Source: Planotetraspora kaengkrachanensis
GTDB taxonomy: Bacteria; Actinomycetota; Actinomycetes; Streptosporangiales; Streptosporangiaceae
NCBI RefSeq assembly: GCF_016862895.1
Contig: NZ_BONV01000036.1
Coordinates: 1 to 64,000, forward strand
Reading direction: 5' to 3'
DNA length: 64,000 bases
The notes beneath the pieces are model-generated. The model did not search any database and was not told the DNA's origin. It saw only the letters and a program-made list of their open reading frames with translations. The position numbers and the translations under genes are program-made. Positions 9,922-18,256 of this stretch are shown piece by piece. How positions within the stretch are numbered: the stretch's first letter is position 1; every line of letters starts with the position of its first letter.

Positions 9922-10638
9922 TCACGCCGCGGCGACCCCGGAACCGGCGGTCTCGGGCACTCCGGGCATCGCGGGCTTCATGCCGCCGACCCGCCAGAGG
10001 CCGTACGCCGCGACAGCGGCGCCGAGGGCCATCACGCAGACGCTCGCGACCTCGGGGACGCCGCCTGTGACGACGTTGTCTCCGACGAGGCCGGCCGCGA
10101 AGAGAACGGGCGCGATGAACGAGGTCACGCCACGGCGCACCAGCGCGATCAGCACCAGCAGCAGGGAGAGCATCCCCAGGAACACGTAGTAGGTCACCGG
10201 CACGGCCCACAACCCTGGGCCCTGGAAGCGCTCCACGACGAATTGCTCCATCGCCGTCTGGTTCAGACCGGAGGCCCCGGTCTCGACCAGAATCAGGTGG
10301 AACATTGCGAATGCGCCGGAGCACGGGACCGCGGGCACCAGCAGGGCCCACCCGATCCGCCCCGCGACGCTGCCTCGCATGACGGGCCCCAAGCCGGCGA
10401 GGGCGAGCCCGAGCAGGGCCGCGGCGCCGAGCTGGATCAGACCACCGGCGGTGAGCCGGCCGCTGCCCTCGGCGATGGCCGCGATGGAGGTGGTCTCGTC
10501 GAGGTTGCCGAAAACCGACTCCGTGATCGCGACGCACAGCCACGATCCGAACAGCGCCAGCGCGGTGATCCGGAGCGACGGCGCCTGACCCGCACCCTCG
10601 CCGGGCCGGTACGGGGGTAGGGGCTTGAGGAGTTTCAT
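9922..10638 (-). CDS. Multi-pass membrane protein of unknown function
   Basis: About 238 residues from the ATG at 10638, chosen because GGAG lies 8 nt upstream; the frame remains open 36 nt further. Six or so hydrophobic helices are visible, for example ITALALFGSWLCVAI, LIQLGAAALLGLALAGLG, IGWALLVPAVPCSGAFAMF, VPVTYYVFLGMLSLLLVLIAL and ASVCVMALGAAVAAYGLW. The layout resembles small actinobacterial integral membrane proteins of the DUF4386 or similar kind, but I cannot assign a family. It is divergent from the histidine kinase gene. Confidence 0.6.
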   Translation of the reverse strand: MKLLKPLPPYRPGEGAGQAPSLRITALALFGSWLCVAITESVFGNLDETTSIAAIAEGSGRLTAGGLIQLGAAALLGLALAGLGPVMRGSVAGRIGWALLVPAVPCSGAFAMFHLILVETGASGLNQTAMEQFVVERFQGPGLWAVPVTYYVFLGMLSLLLVLIALVRRGVTSFIAPVLFAAGLVGDNVVTGGVPEVASVCVMALGAAVAAYGLWRVGGMKPAMPGVPETAGSGVAAA

Positions 10639-10786
10639 GAACTTGCTCCGATAGTTCGGGAATGGTGCGGCCACACTAGGTCGCCGCCGGCCGCCGGGGC
10701 CTCAGCCGCGACGGACCTTCCCTCTCATACGCGCGGAGGAGGCCACCGCCATCGGGGGCATGATCCGCCGGCAGCCGGCCCCGCAC

Positions 10787-10792
10787 TACAGT
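10787..10792 (+). promoter_or_regulatory. -10 box TACAGT for a leaderless histidine kinase transcript
   Basis: TACAGT ends 6 nt before ATG 10799, with no Shine-Dalgarno sequence between. This supports 10799 over the upstream in-frame ATG at 10760. Confidence 0.5.
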
Positions 10793-10798
10793 TCGCCC

Positions 10799-11968
10799 AT
10801 GCACAGTGCGTTGTCGCGGCGCCAGTGGGCCTTCGACCTCTTCCTCGCGGTGGTCGCCGCGGCCGCGGCGATCGCTCAGCTCGTCATACCGAACAACGAC
10901 GGCTACTTCGGCGGGCCGATGTGGCTCAATGTGGTCGTCTCCCTGCTGAGGACCGTCCCCCTGGCCGCACGCCGGGTCTGGCCCGTCCCTGTCGCGGTCG
11001 TCGTGTTCGGGTCGGACATCCTCACGAGCCTGTGCGTTCCCCACACCTCCACCTTCTGGGGCACGGTGCTGCCGATGGCGACCGCGACGTACTCGGCGGC
11101 ACGCTGGAGCGACATGCGACGGTCACTGCTGGTACTGCCGCTGCCGGTGGCCGCCTTCGCGCTGTACCCGATCCACATGCGGAGCTTCGGAGGGTGGGAG
11201 GACATCCTCTTCCCGCTGATGATCCTGTGGCCGACTTTCATCGCGGGATACCTGATCAACCGGCTCCTCCAGCAGCGTCACGACCTCAAGGAAGCACTGC
11301 GCCAACTTGCCGAGCAGCGCGACGAGCACAGCCGTCACGTCCTCCTGGAGGAGCGGACCCGGATCGCGCGTGAGATGCACGACGTGCTCGCGCACGGCGT
11401 GACCGTCATGGTCGTGCAGACGGGCGCGGCGCGGATGGAGCTCGACGAGTCGGCGACCGCGGCCCGCGAGTCGCTTCTCGCGGTCGAGGCGACCGGGCGG
11501 CAGGTCATCGGGGAGTTGCGCCGGACGCTCAGCCTGCTGCGGCTGGGCGACGATCTCCCTCCGTCCGGGCATCCCTCACCCGGCCTGGCGGACCTGCCCG
11601 AACTCGCCGAGTCGATGCGCAAGGCCGGCCTGACGGTGGACCTGCACGTCCCTGGGCAGGTCGAAGCCGATCCCGGGCGAGAGCTGGCGGTCTACCGGGT
11701 CGTCCAGGAGGCGCTGACCAACTCGCTGCGGCACGCGGGCCGCACACGTGTGCGCGTACGCGTCACCGCCGACCCGCACCTGGAGGTCGAGGTGTCCGAC
11801 ACGGGACCACGCCATCGTGACGACAGGGGATCCCGGCTCGGGGGCGGCCACGGGCTGATCGGCATGAAGGAGCGGGTCACGATGTACGGCGGGCGGCTGC
11901 TGGCGGAACCACGCGGATCAGGATTCGTCGTGCACGCCGCCTTCCCGCCCGTGGAGCGTGTGCGGTGA
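10799..11968 (+). CDS. NarL/DesK-type sensor histidine kinase
   Basis: A 389-residue membrane kinase. The first 165 residues hold about five hydrophobic helices (FDLFLAVVAAAAAIAQL, VVVSLLRTVPLAA, VPVAVVVFGSDIL, LLVLPLPVAAFALY, ILFPLMILWPTFIAGYL). A coiled segment leads to the HisKA_3 domain with RTRIAREMHDVLAHGVTVMV, whose His is the phosphoacceptor. The HATPase part has the N box QEALTNSLRHA and the G-box GGGHGLIGMKERV. The stop overlaps the response regulator's GTG (GTGA), so the two form an operon. The N-terminal helices probably sense the membrane or a hydrophobic ligand. Confidence 0.9.
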   Translation: MHSALSRRQWAFDLFLAVVAAAAAIAQLVIPNNDGYFGGPMWLNVVVSLLRTVPLAARRVWPVPVAVVVFGSDILTSLCVPHTSTFWGTVLPMATATYSAARWSDMRRSLLVLPLPVAAFALYPIHMRSFGGWEDILFPLMILWPTFIAGYLINRLLQQRHDLKEALRQLAEQRDEHSRHVLLEERTRIAREMHDVLAHGVTVMVVQTGAARMELDESATAARESLLAVEATGRQVIGELRRTLSLLRLGDDLPPSGHPSPGLADLPELAESMRKAGLTVDLHVPGQVEADPGRELAVYRVVQEALTNSLRHAGRTRVRVRVTADPHLEVEVSDTGPRHRDDRGSRLGGGHGLIGMKERVTMYGGRLLAEPRGSGFVVHAAFPPVERVR

Positions 11969-12621
11969 TCCGGGTGCTGGTGGTCGACGATCAGGTGCTG
12001 GTGCGTGCCGGTTTCCGCTCCATCCTGGAGAAGCAGCCGGACATCGACGTCGTGGGGGAGGCGGGGGACGGGATCGAGGCCGTCTACATGGCCCGAACCC
12101 TGCGGCCGGACCTGGTGCTGATGGACATCCGGATGCCCCGTCAGGACGGGCTGTCCGCCACGGAGGAGCTGATGACCGCCGAGGCGCCGCCCCGCATCGT
12201 CGTGCTCACCACCTTCGACGCCGACGAGTACGTCTACGCGGCGTTGCGCGCCGGAGCCACCGGATTCCTGCTCAAGGACATCTCCCCGGAGGACCTGGCC
12301 GCCGCCGTGCGCAGTGCGATGTCCGGGGACGCGATGCTCTCCCCGCGGGTCACCCAGCGCCTGATCGAGTCGTTCGTACGCACCCCACCGCCGTCGGCAG
12401 GCGTACCGGAGCAGCTCCGCGGCCTCACCGGCCGTGAGCTCGACGTGCTACGCGAGCTGGCGACGGGGGCGACGAACACCGAGATCGGGGCCCGGTTGTG
12501 CCTGGCGGAGACCACCGTCAAGACCCACCTGGCGCATGTGTTCGCCAAGCTCCAGGTGCGGGACCGGGTGCAGGCCGTCGTGCTGGCCTACGAGTCCGGG
12601 CTGGTCCGTCCCTCGGCGTGA
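11965..12621 (+). CDS. NarL/LuxR-family response regulator
   Basis: A 218-residue regulator translated from a GTG overlapping the kinase stop. The receiver domain has the acidic pair in VVDDQ, the phosphoacceptor Asp in LVLMDIRMP (about residue 54), a Thr in VVLTTF and a Lys in LLKDI. The LuxR HTH lies at about 150-205 (LTGRELDVLRELATGATNTEIGARL, with TVKTHLAHVFAKL as recognition region). It should be phosphorylated by the adjacent kinase. No obvious target operon follows directly, so its regulon cannot be read from this window. Confidence 0.92.
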   Translation: MIRVLVVDDQVLVRAGFRSILEKQPDIDVVGEAGDGIEAVYMARTLRPDLVLMDIRMPRQDGLSATEELMTAEAPPRIVVLTTFDADEYVYAALRAGATGFLLKDISPEDLAAAVRSAMSGDAMLSPRVTQRLIESFVRTPPPSAGVPEQLRGLTGRELDVLRELATGATNTEIGARLCLAETTVKTHLAHVFAKLQVRDRVQAVVLAYESGLVRPSA

Positions 12622-12651
12622 TTTTCGCGTGCCGCCGGTTGCACTGTGAAC

Positions 12652-12682
12652 CGACACCGGTATACGTTCATAGCTGGTGTCG
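12652..12682 (+). promoter_or_regulatory. Inverted repeat in the leader of the ABM-like gene
   Basis: CGACACC (12652-12658) and GGTGTCG (12676-12682) flank an AT-richer 17-nt centre that contains TATACGTTCAT. It lies 20 nt before the start at 12702. It may be an operator over a TATACGT-like -10 box, or an mRNA stem-loop just upstream of the ribosome binding site. Confidence 0.4.
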
Positions 12683-12701
12683 ACATGACGGGGAGGTAGC
12701 C

Positions 12702-13019
12702 GTGATCATGAGGACCTGGCGCGGATGGACGCGGGCCGACGACGCCGACGCCTACGCGGCCTACCTGATGGAGACCGGCCATCCGGGCTACACCTCGACG
12801 CCGGGCAACCGGGGCGTCACCTTCACCCGCCGCGACGACGGCGACCGGGTGGAGTTCCTGCTGACCTCGATGTGGGACTCCTGGGAGTCGGTCAGGGCCT
12901 TCGCCGGCCCCGACCCCGAGCGCGCAGTCTTCTATCCCCAGGACGACCGCTTCCTGGTCGACCGTGAGCTGACCGTCGACCACTACGAAGTGTTCGCCGT
13001 CGGACACGGGACGGTGTGA
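12702..13019 (+). CDS. Antibiotic biosynthesis monooxygenase-like (ABM fold) protein
   Basis: A 105-residue protein. A strong GGGGAGG lies 5 nt before GTG 12702 and 11 nt before ATG 12708, so I prefer GTG, which adds only two residues. MRTWRGWTRADDADAYAAYLMETGHPGY, RDDGDRVEFLLTSMWDSWESVRAFAG and a C-terminal DHYEVFAV follow the pattern of small dimeric alpha-beta barrel ABM proteins of about 100 residues. Members oxidise quinones or haem, or are non-catalytic. The substrate is unknown. Confidence 0.7.
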   Translation: MIMRTWRGWTRADDADAYAAYLMETGHPGYTSTPGNRGVTFTRRDDGDRVEFLLTSMWDSWESVRAFAGPDPERAVFYPQDDRFLVDRELTVDHYEVFAVGHGTV

Positions 13020-13088
13020 GGCTGGGGGACCTTGGCGATTCCCCGCAGGGAATCGCAATCCTGCGGGCCGGACTCCACACTGCTGCGC

Positions 13089-13523
13089 ATGAGCAATCCA
13101 CTCGATGTGAAGCAATGGGGTCACCGATATGTCGCCCAGTGGAACGAGCCCGATCCGGAGACGCGTAGAGCGCTGATTCGCGAGCTGTGGGCACCCGACG
13201 GGATCCAGGTGCTGGTCGAACCCCCCGAGACGATCCGTGACGCCGCCTCGGCTCTCGCGTTTCCCGTGCCGCCGCTGGAAGTCCGCGGCCACGACGCGTT
13301 GGACGCCAGGGTGACCCGGGCCTATGAGATGTTCGTCGCGCCGGGCGAGCACGTCTTCGAGGCCGCCGGAGAGCCTGTGCTTCTTCTCTCCAATGTGCTC
13401 GCGCTCCGGTGGTCGATGGTGTCTGCCCGTACGGGGGAGGCGGTCGGCGGCGGCCTGGACGTCCTGGCCTTGGACGGCGACGGCCGGATCGGCACCGACC
13501 ACCAGTTCATCGGAGTGAACTGA
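13089..13523 (+). CDS. SnoaL/NTF2-like protein
   Basis: A 144-residue protein beginning MSNPLDVKQWGHRYVAQWNEPDPETRRALIRELWAPDG (read in parts). The helical start followed by a curved beta sheet is the NTF2-like pattern, and the length is usual for SnoaL-type proteins. The ATG at 13089 follows a CACACT box by 7 nt with no ribosome binding site, so it may be leaderless. The stop TGA overlaps the ATG of the cupin gene, so the two are co-translated. The ligand is unknown. Confidence 0.72.
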   Translation: MSNPLDVKQWGHRYVAQWNEPDPETRRALIRELWAPDGIQVLVEPPETIRDAASALAFPVPPLEVRGHDALDARVTRAYEMFVAPGEHVFEAAGEPVLLLSNVLALRWSMVSARTGEAVGGGLDVLALDGDGRIGTDHQFIGVN

Positions 13524-13897
13524 TGCGATTCACCAGGATCGCCCGGGCCGGGGACGGCGGGTCGGCCTTCGAGGACGGCGAGATCGCGCTCGAGCAGCGG
13601 AATGTCGCCGAAGGCGTGCCCGCCATGGCGGTCGCCGGGCTGCCGTCGAGCGGCGGCGTGCAGTACCTGCGCAGCGCCGTCTTCGACAGCAGTGCGCACC
13701 CGGCGCCTCGTGAGCAGTGGGTGGTGATGCTGCGCGGGACGATCGAGGTCACGGTGAGCGACGGCAGCCGGCGGCGCTTCGGTCCCGGTGACCTGGTGCT
13801 CGCCTCCGACACCACGGGAACGGGGCACGTCACGACCGGCGTCGGCGACCCGCCGTTCGAGGCGCTGTTCATCCCCGTCCGGGCAGACGGCGCATAG
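13523..13897 (+). CDS. Cupin-fold small-molecule binding protein
   Basis: A 124-residue protein translated from an ATG overlapping the preceding stop. The core REQWVVMLRGTIEVTVSDGS followed by RRFGPGDLVLASDTTGTGH matches the two cupin motifs. One His is visible in the second motif, and fewer metal ligands are clear than in enzymatic cupins. It may be a small isomerase, an oxygenase or a non-catalytic binding protein. The pairing with an NTF2-like protein suggests both act on one small-molecule ligand. Confidence 0.72.
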   Translation: MRFTRIARAGDGGSAFEDGEIALEQRNVAEGVPAMAVAGLPSSGGVQYLRSAVFDSSAHPAPREQWVVMLRGTIEVTVSDGSRRRFGPGDLVLASDTTGTGHVTTGVGDPPFEALFIPVRADGA

Positions 13898-13899
13898 AC

Positions 13900-13929
13900 G
13901 GACGCCGCTCCTGCAGGTGAGCGGCGTCC
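13900..13929. terminator. Bidirectional stem-loop
   Basis: Perfect 11-bp arms (GGACGCCGCTC / GAGCGGCGTCC) around an 8-nt loop, located between the convergent cupin and lamin-tail genes. Confidence 0.75.
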
Positions 13930-13946
13930 TCATGGTCCGGCCGGGC

Positions 13947-14435
13947 TCAGCAGGCCTTGGAGTAGACCGTCGACTTCGACTTGTAGGAGCAGGAGTCCTT
14001 CAACGTTCCGGACGCGTTCCGCAGGTAGGCGGTGTCCGAGGTGTTGTTCCAGATGTAGGCGAAGGTCCCCTGGCTGCTGCTCCTGCCCCAGTACCGGTTG
14101 GCCGAGGTGTTCTTGCCCTTGCCGGTCCGGACGGTGACCGTCTTGCCGGCGCCGAGGGTGAACGTGCCGAACTTGAAGATGTGGCCCGAGGTGGTGCTCT
14201 GCTTGTCGCGGAGGGTCCAGCCCTTCAGGCTGACCGCCTTCTTCGTCGTGTTCTTGATCTGTACGTACTCGCCGTTGAGCTTGGTGTTCGTGACAGGGGT
14301 GTCCGAGGTGCGGCCGTACGAGTTGTAGTAGATCTTGGTGATCTGGATGGCCGGGCCCGCCGCGTAAGCCGGCTGGGAGATGACGACCGCGCCGACGCCC
14401 AACGTGGCGGCCAGCAGCAGGGAACGAACACGCAC
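13947..14435 (-). CDS. Secreted lamin-tail-domain (LTD) protein
   Basis: About 162 residues from the GTG at 14435, which has AGGAG upstream; the frame remains open further upstream without a ribosome binding site. A signal peptide (RVRSLLLAATLGVGAVVIS) ends at a likely AYA/AGP cleavage site. The mature part is one LTD beta sandwich: IQITKIYYNSYG, LNGEYVQIKNTTKKAVSLKGWTLRD and a C-terminal Cys pair. Similar single LTD proteins are exported by many actinomycetes. They may bind nucleic acid or the surface, but the role is not established. Confidence 0.82.
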   Translation of the reverse strand: MRVRSLLLAATLGVGAVVISQPAYAAGPAIQITKIYYNSYGRTSDTPVTNTKLNGEYVQIKNTTKKAVSLKGWTLRDKQSTTSGHIFKFGTFTLGAGKTVTVRTGKGKNTSANRYWGRSSSQGTFAYIWNNTSDTAYLRNASGTLKDSCSYKSKSTVYSKAC

Positions 14436-14586
14436 AGGAGGCTCCTGAGGTGGGGGATGTGTCCAGCGATTCGATCGTAATGATCGCAATGGTTACCGAT
14501 GGACCGTTCCTGCATCGCTTTGGTATCTCTGGTCGCCTTTTGCGCCGACGCCACGGCCGCGCGGGCCGGCCCGCGCGGTGGGGTGG

Positions 14587-14877
14587 TCAGGCGGGGGAGA
14601 GCGCGTCGAACCGCTCGGCCAGCGACAGGTACCGCCCGGACCAGCCGTTGCCGATGGCCAGTTCCTGCAGTCGCCCGGTGGGGGCGAACAGGAAGCGAAG
14701 GTCGGGCCACCTGCTCAGATCGCCCAGCCGGAGTCGCTCGACGTGGTCGCGGATGTCGGACACCGCGGCGTCCCAGTCCTCATAGCTCGTCCAGGTCGTG
14801 TCGTGCGGAACCGACCGGACGATGGCCAGCACCTCTTCCATGATCAGCAAGGCTTCCCTGTCGTCGGCCGTCTCCAT
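14587..14877 (-). CDS. Small hypothetical protein
   Basis: A 96-residue acidic, helical protein from ATG 14877, with GAGGG 8 nt upstream. Its sequence (METADDREALLIMEEVLAIV..., WTSYEDWDAAVSDIRDHVERL, LRFLFAPTGRLQELAIGNGWS) has no membrane segment or Cys. I do not recognise a family. The gene is divergent from the FAD oxidoreductase gene. Confidence 0.6.
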   Translation of the reverse strand: METADDREALLIMEEVLAIVRSVPHDTTWTSYEDWDAAVSDIRDHVERLRLGDLSRWPDLRFLFAPTGRLQELAIGNGWSGRYLSLAERFDALSPA

Positions 14878-15026
14878 GTGTTCGACCCTCGCACGCCTCC
14901 GCGCGGACACCAAGGGCCTGAGAGCGCGGACCCGAGTGTGTTGCGCGTCACATCGATGTCGAGTCACGAACGGATGGGCCGCATCCATCACGTGGTCGTC
15001 AGCTCGATGAGAAGGAAGGCACGACG

Positions 15027-16232
15027 ATGACCACACGGCACGGGTCCGGCACGGCGGCGACGCACCACGTTCTGGTTCTCGGGGCGGGCTACGCCGGCAT
15101 GGCCGCGGCGATCCAGCTCGCGGCCCGGGTCGGGCGGCGCGAGGGCGTGCGGGTGACCCTGGTGAACCCCCAGGAGCGGTTCACCGAGCGGTTGCGGCTG
15201 CCCATGACGGCGACCGGGCAGCGGGTCGCCGAGATGAACATCCCGGAGCTGCTGCGGGGCACGGGCGCGCAGTTCGTCCGCGGATGGGTGACCGCCGTCG
15301 ACGCGGACGCGAAGACCGTGCGGATCGACGACGACCGGGTCCTCCACTACGACACGCTGGTGTACGGCCTGGGCAGCGTGGCCGACACCGCGGCGGTGCC
15401 GGGTGTCGAGGACCACGCGCACACCCTGGACGGCGCCCAGGACGCCGAGGTGCTGGCCGACCGGCTGGCGCGGCTCGGCAGCGGGACGGTGGTGGTCGGG
15501 GGCAGCGGGCTCACCGGCATCGAGTCGGCCGCGGAGATCGCCGAGCGGCACCCGGAGCTCGACGTCGTGCTGCTCGGCCGGGGTGAGCCCGGTGCGGCCA
15601 TGCACCCGAAGGCCAGGGCGTACCTCCAGTCGGCGCTCGAGCGCCTGGGCGTGCGGGTGCGCAGCGGGGTCGAGGTGGTGAAGGTGCTGCCCGGCGTGGT
15701 GGAGTTGGCGGGCGGGGAGAGCGTCGCCGCCGACGTGGTCCTGTGGACGAGCGGCACACGCGTGTCGCCGCTGGCGGCCGCCGCGGGCCTGACCGTCGAC
15801 GAGCGTGGTCGCATCGTCACCGACGCCTCGCTGCGGTCGGTCTCGCACCCCGACGTGTACGCCGTGGGCGACGCGGCCGCGATCCTTCAGGGCTACGGCG
15901 TCATGCACGGGACCTGCCAGGGTGGGATGCCGACCGGCGTGCACGCCGCCGTGTCGATCTGCCGCGTCCTGGACGGCAGGCGGCCCAAGCCGTTCCGTTT
16001 CGGCTACTACCACACGCCGGTGAGTCTGGGCAGAAACGACGCCGTCGTTCAGTTCACCCACCCCGACGACAGCCCGCGACGGGTCTATCTGGCCGGGCGC
16101 ATGGCGGTCCGCTATAAGGAGACGGTGACCGCATCGCCTTGGCCGACCTATGCCCGTATGAAGAGGATGCCCGCCTCAGGGGCGTTCTGGCCCCGCGGTG
16201 GTCGCTTCACCCGCATCCGGGGGACACGATGA
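15027..16232 (+). CDS. FAD-dependent pyridine nucleotide-disulfide-type oxidoreductase (NDH-2-like)
   Basis: A 401-residue flavoprotein. The N-terminal FAD motif is VLVLGAGYAGMAAA (about 15-28), and the NAD(P)H motif VVVGGSGLTGIESAAEIAE (about 156-174). A C-terminal FAD-binding motif DVYAVGDAAAI is also seen. No redox-active CxxC or CxxxxC pair is visible, which fits type II NADH dehydrogenase-like enzymes. The start has GAGAAGGAAGG 8 nt upstream. The stop overlaps the ATG of an ECF41 sigma factor, and this family of sigma factors is known to be linked to oxidoreductase genes, so this enzyme is the likely target or signal source. Confidence 0.88.
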   Translation: MTTRHGSGTAATHHVLVLGAGYAGMAAAIQLAARVGRREGVRVTLVNPQERFTERLRLPMTATGQRVAEMNIPELLRGTGAQFVRGWVTAVDADAKTVRIDDDRVLHYDTLVYGLGSVADTAAVPGVEDHAHTLDGAQDAEVLADRLARLGSGTVVVGGSGLTGIESAAEIAERHPELDVVLLGRGEPGAAMHPKARAYLQSALERLGVRVRSGVEVVKVLPGVVELAGGESVAADVVLWTSGTRVSPLAAAAGLTVDERGRIVTDASLRSVSHPDVYAVGDAAAILQGYGVMHGTCQGGMPTGVHAAVSICRVLDGRRPKPFRFGYYHTPVSLGRNDAVVQFTHPDDSPRRVYLAGRMAVRYKETVTASPWPTYARMKRMPASGAFWPRGGRFTRIRGTR

Positions 16233-17149
16233 CCCACCCGTCCGCCGACCACGACCAGCAGGTGTTCGACCGGCACCGCAACCTGCTGTTCTCGGTGGCC
16301 TACCGCATCCTCGGGACCGTGGCCGACGCCGAGGACGTGGTCCAGGACGCCTGGATCAAATGGTCGGCCGCCGATCGTTCGCAGGTCGCCGACCCGAAGG
16401 CGTATCTGGCGCGGATCGCGTCGAATCTGGCGCTGGAACGGTTGCGCTCGGCCCGGTATCAGCGGGAGACCTATGTGGGCCCGTGGCTCCCGGAGCCGAT
16501 CCTCACCAGCGGCGACACCGCCGAGGCGGTCACCGGCGCCGATTCCGTGTCGACGGCAATGCTGGTGGTGCTGGAGACCCTGAGCCCGCTCGAGCGTGCG
16601 GTGTTCGTGCTGAAGGAGGTCTTCGACTTCAGCCACGCCGAGATCGCCGAGGCGGTGGAGCGCTCCGAGGTCGCGGTGCGCCAGGCCGCGCACCGTGCCC
16701 GCGAGCATGTGCGGGCCCGGCGTCCGCGCTTCACGGCGGACCGGTCGCGGCAGCGAGAGGTCACAGAACGGTTCCTCGCCGCCGCGACCGGGGGCGACAT
16801 CAACGCCCTCATGGAGCTGGTCTCCCCGGAGGTCACCCTGTGGACCGACGGCGGCGGCAAGGTCCGCCAGGCCCTCAAGCCGGTCGTGGGAGCGCGGGTG
16901 GTGGCCGCCTGGTTCGCGGCCATCGGCACGGTCACCTACCAGGGCGTCGAGCCGGCCGACATGAACGCCCGGCTGGTCGAGATCAACGGCGGCCCGGGCA
17001 TGGTGTTCAGCGGTCCCGACCGCGTGATCGCCGCCGTCACCTTCGACTTCGACGCCGACGGCCGCATCACGGCCATCCACAACATCGCCAACCCCGACAA
17101 GCTGGGGGCCATCGCCGACGGGATCACCCGCGACGTGGCCACGCCCTGA
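16229..17149 (+). CDS. ECF41-family sigma factor with C-terminal SnoaL domain (SigJ type)
   Basis: A 306-residue sigma factor whose ATG overlaps the oxidoreductase stop (ATGA). Region 2 (RILGTVADAEDVVQDAWIKW, about 26-45) and region 4 (LSPLERAVFVLKEVF through the HTH VERSEVAVRQAAHRAREHV, about 115-165) are present. The marks of group ECF41 are all visible: YVGPWLPEP in the linker, DGGGK in the SnoaL domain and NPDKL near the C-terminus. In this group the C-terminal domain replaces an anti-sigma factor and tunes activity. The signal is unknown, and overlap with a FAD enzyme suggests a redox or small-molecule cue. Confidence 0.92.
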   Translation: MTHPSADHDQQVFDRHRNLLFSVAYRILGTVADAEDVVQDAWIKWSAADRSQVADPKAYLARIASNLALERLRSARYQRETYVGPWLPEPILTSGDTAEAVTGADSVSTAMLVVLETLSPLERAVFVLKEVFDFSHAEIAEAVERSEVAVRQAAHRAREHVRARRPRFTADRSRQREVTERFLAAATGGDINALMELVSPEVTLWTDGGGKVRQALKPVVGARVVAAWFAAIGTVTYQGVEPADMNARLVEINGGPGMVFSGPDRVIAAVTFDFDADGRITAIHNIANPDKLGAIADGITRDVATP

Positions 17150-17217
17150 GAGCGGCGGAGGTGGTCGAGTCGCCATCGCCGTGAGCGAACAGGTCATCGA
17201 AGCCAGGTCGGTCTGCG

Positions 17218-17223
17218 TAGATT
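17218..17223 (+). promoter_or_regulatory. -10 box TAGATT for a leaderless glycosyltransferase transcript
   Basis: TAGATT ends 6 nt before ATG 17230, and the 6-nt gap holds no Shine-Dalgarno sequence. Confidence 0.5.
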
Positions 17224-17229
17224 CCTGGC

Positions 17230-18237
17230 ATGCGTGTGCTGTTCGCGAGCCTTGCGTCGGTCGGTCACACCTACCCGCTGATCCCGCTCGCGATCGCCGC
17301 GCGGGACGCCGGGCACGAGGTGCATTTCGCGGCCGGTGAGGACGTGCACGCGCCGCTGGCCGCGAACGGACTGCGCCCGTTCCGACCCGCGGACTCGTTC
17401 TATGAGATCTACGCCGAGGATCTCGAACCGGAACTGGCGCGGCTGCGACCCGACCTCGTGGTCCATGAATGGGGACTGCCGGGGGCGGCGATCGCCGCGC
17501 ACCGTGCCGGCATTCCCAGTGTCTGGCATGGCTTCGGCCGCATGTTCCCCGAAGGAATCGGGCTGGAACCGCCCATGAAGATCGCCGAGGCTCCCGGGCG
17601 GCCGCACATCGACATCTGCCCGCCGTCCTTGCAGGACGAGGACTTCCTCGCCACCGCGGACCGCATCGTGCTGCGGCCCGTCCCGTACTCGCCGCCCGCC
17701 GCCCTGCCCGCCCGGGTCGGCCGGCACGATTCACGGCCGCTGATCTATCTGACGCTCGGCACCGCGTTCGGCACCACGGAGTTGCTCACCACGGCCATCG
17801 AGGGGCTGGCGATGCTGGACGCGCGCGTGGTGGTCGCCGCGGGCCGGGTGCGCCCGGAGCAGTTGGGAGACATGCCGGCCGACGTCACCGTGCGGAGCTG
17901 GGTGCCGCAGGCGGAGCTGTTGCCGCACGTCGACGTGGTCGTGCATCACGGTGGCAGCGGCACCACCCTCGGCGCGCTCGCCGCCGGAGTCCCGCAGCTG
18001 ATCCTCCCCCAGGGAGCGGACCAGTTCGCCAACGCCGACGCCGTCAGCGCCGCGGGCGCGGGGCTGCGCCTGCTCCCCGAAGAGCTGAGCGCGAACGCCG
18101 TCGCCGCGCACGCGGGGGTGCTGTTGCCGCGCCACGGCCGCTCGGGCCACCGTGAGGCGGCCCGGGCGATCGCCGAGGAGATCGCCCGCATGCCGTCCCC
18201 TGACGAGGTCGCCCGCCGGCTGCCGGAGTTCGTCTAG
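17230..18237 (+). CDS. GT1-family glycosyltransferase (MGT type)
   Basis: A 335-residue two-domain GT-B enzyme transferring a sugar from an NDP-sugar to a small acceptor. The N-terminal motif FASLASVGHTYPLIPLAIAARDAGHEV is typical (read in parts). The C-terminal donor site shows VVHHGGSGTTLGALAAGVPQLILPQGADQFANAD (read in parts), with the HHGGxGT signature. It is slightly shorter than macrolide glycosyltransferases (about 390), mainly in the acceptor domain. No aglycone biosynthesis genes lie nearby, so it may modify a xenobiotic or house-made metabolite made elsewhere. Confidence 0.87.
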   Translation: MRVLFASLASVGHTYPLIPLAIAARDAGHEVHFAAGEDVHAPLAANGLRPFRPADSFYEIYAEDLEPELARLRPDLVVHEWGLPGAAIAAHRAGIPSVWHGFGRMFPEGIGLEPPMKIAEAPGRPHIDICPPSLQDEDFLATADRIVLRPVPYSPPAALPARVGRHDSRPLIYLTLGTAFGTTELLTTAIEGLAMLDARVVVAAGRVRPEQLGDMPADVTVRSWVPQAELLPHVDVVVHHGGSGTTLGALAAGVPQLILPQGADQFANADAVSAAGAGLRLLPEELSANAVAAHAGVLLPRHGRSGHREAARAIAEEIARMPSPDEVARRLPEFV

Positions 18238-18256
18238 GGCCTGTTGTGAAAGTGCC

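Noticed and set aside
10760-10798. ATG 10760 as the start of the NarL-type kinase
   Set aside because: It has no properly placed ribosome binding site, and a TACAGT box 6 nt before ATG 10799 argues for the shorter protein.
14946-14975. Possible ECF41-type promoter (CGTCACA) before the FAD oxidoreductase gene
   Set aside because: The -10 element CGTC is not at the required 16-nt distance, and the -35 lacks the leading T of TGTCACA.
18236-18254. CTAG followed by GGGCCTGTTGTGAAAGT after the glycosyltransferase stop, resembling a solo IS5-type end
   Set aside because: No second end or transposase fragment lies at a fitting distance, and the glycosyltransferase ends in a normal way. A chance resemblance is as likely.
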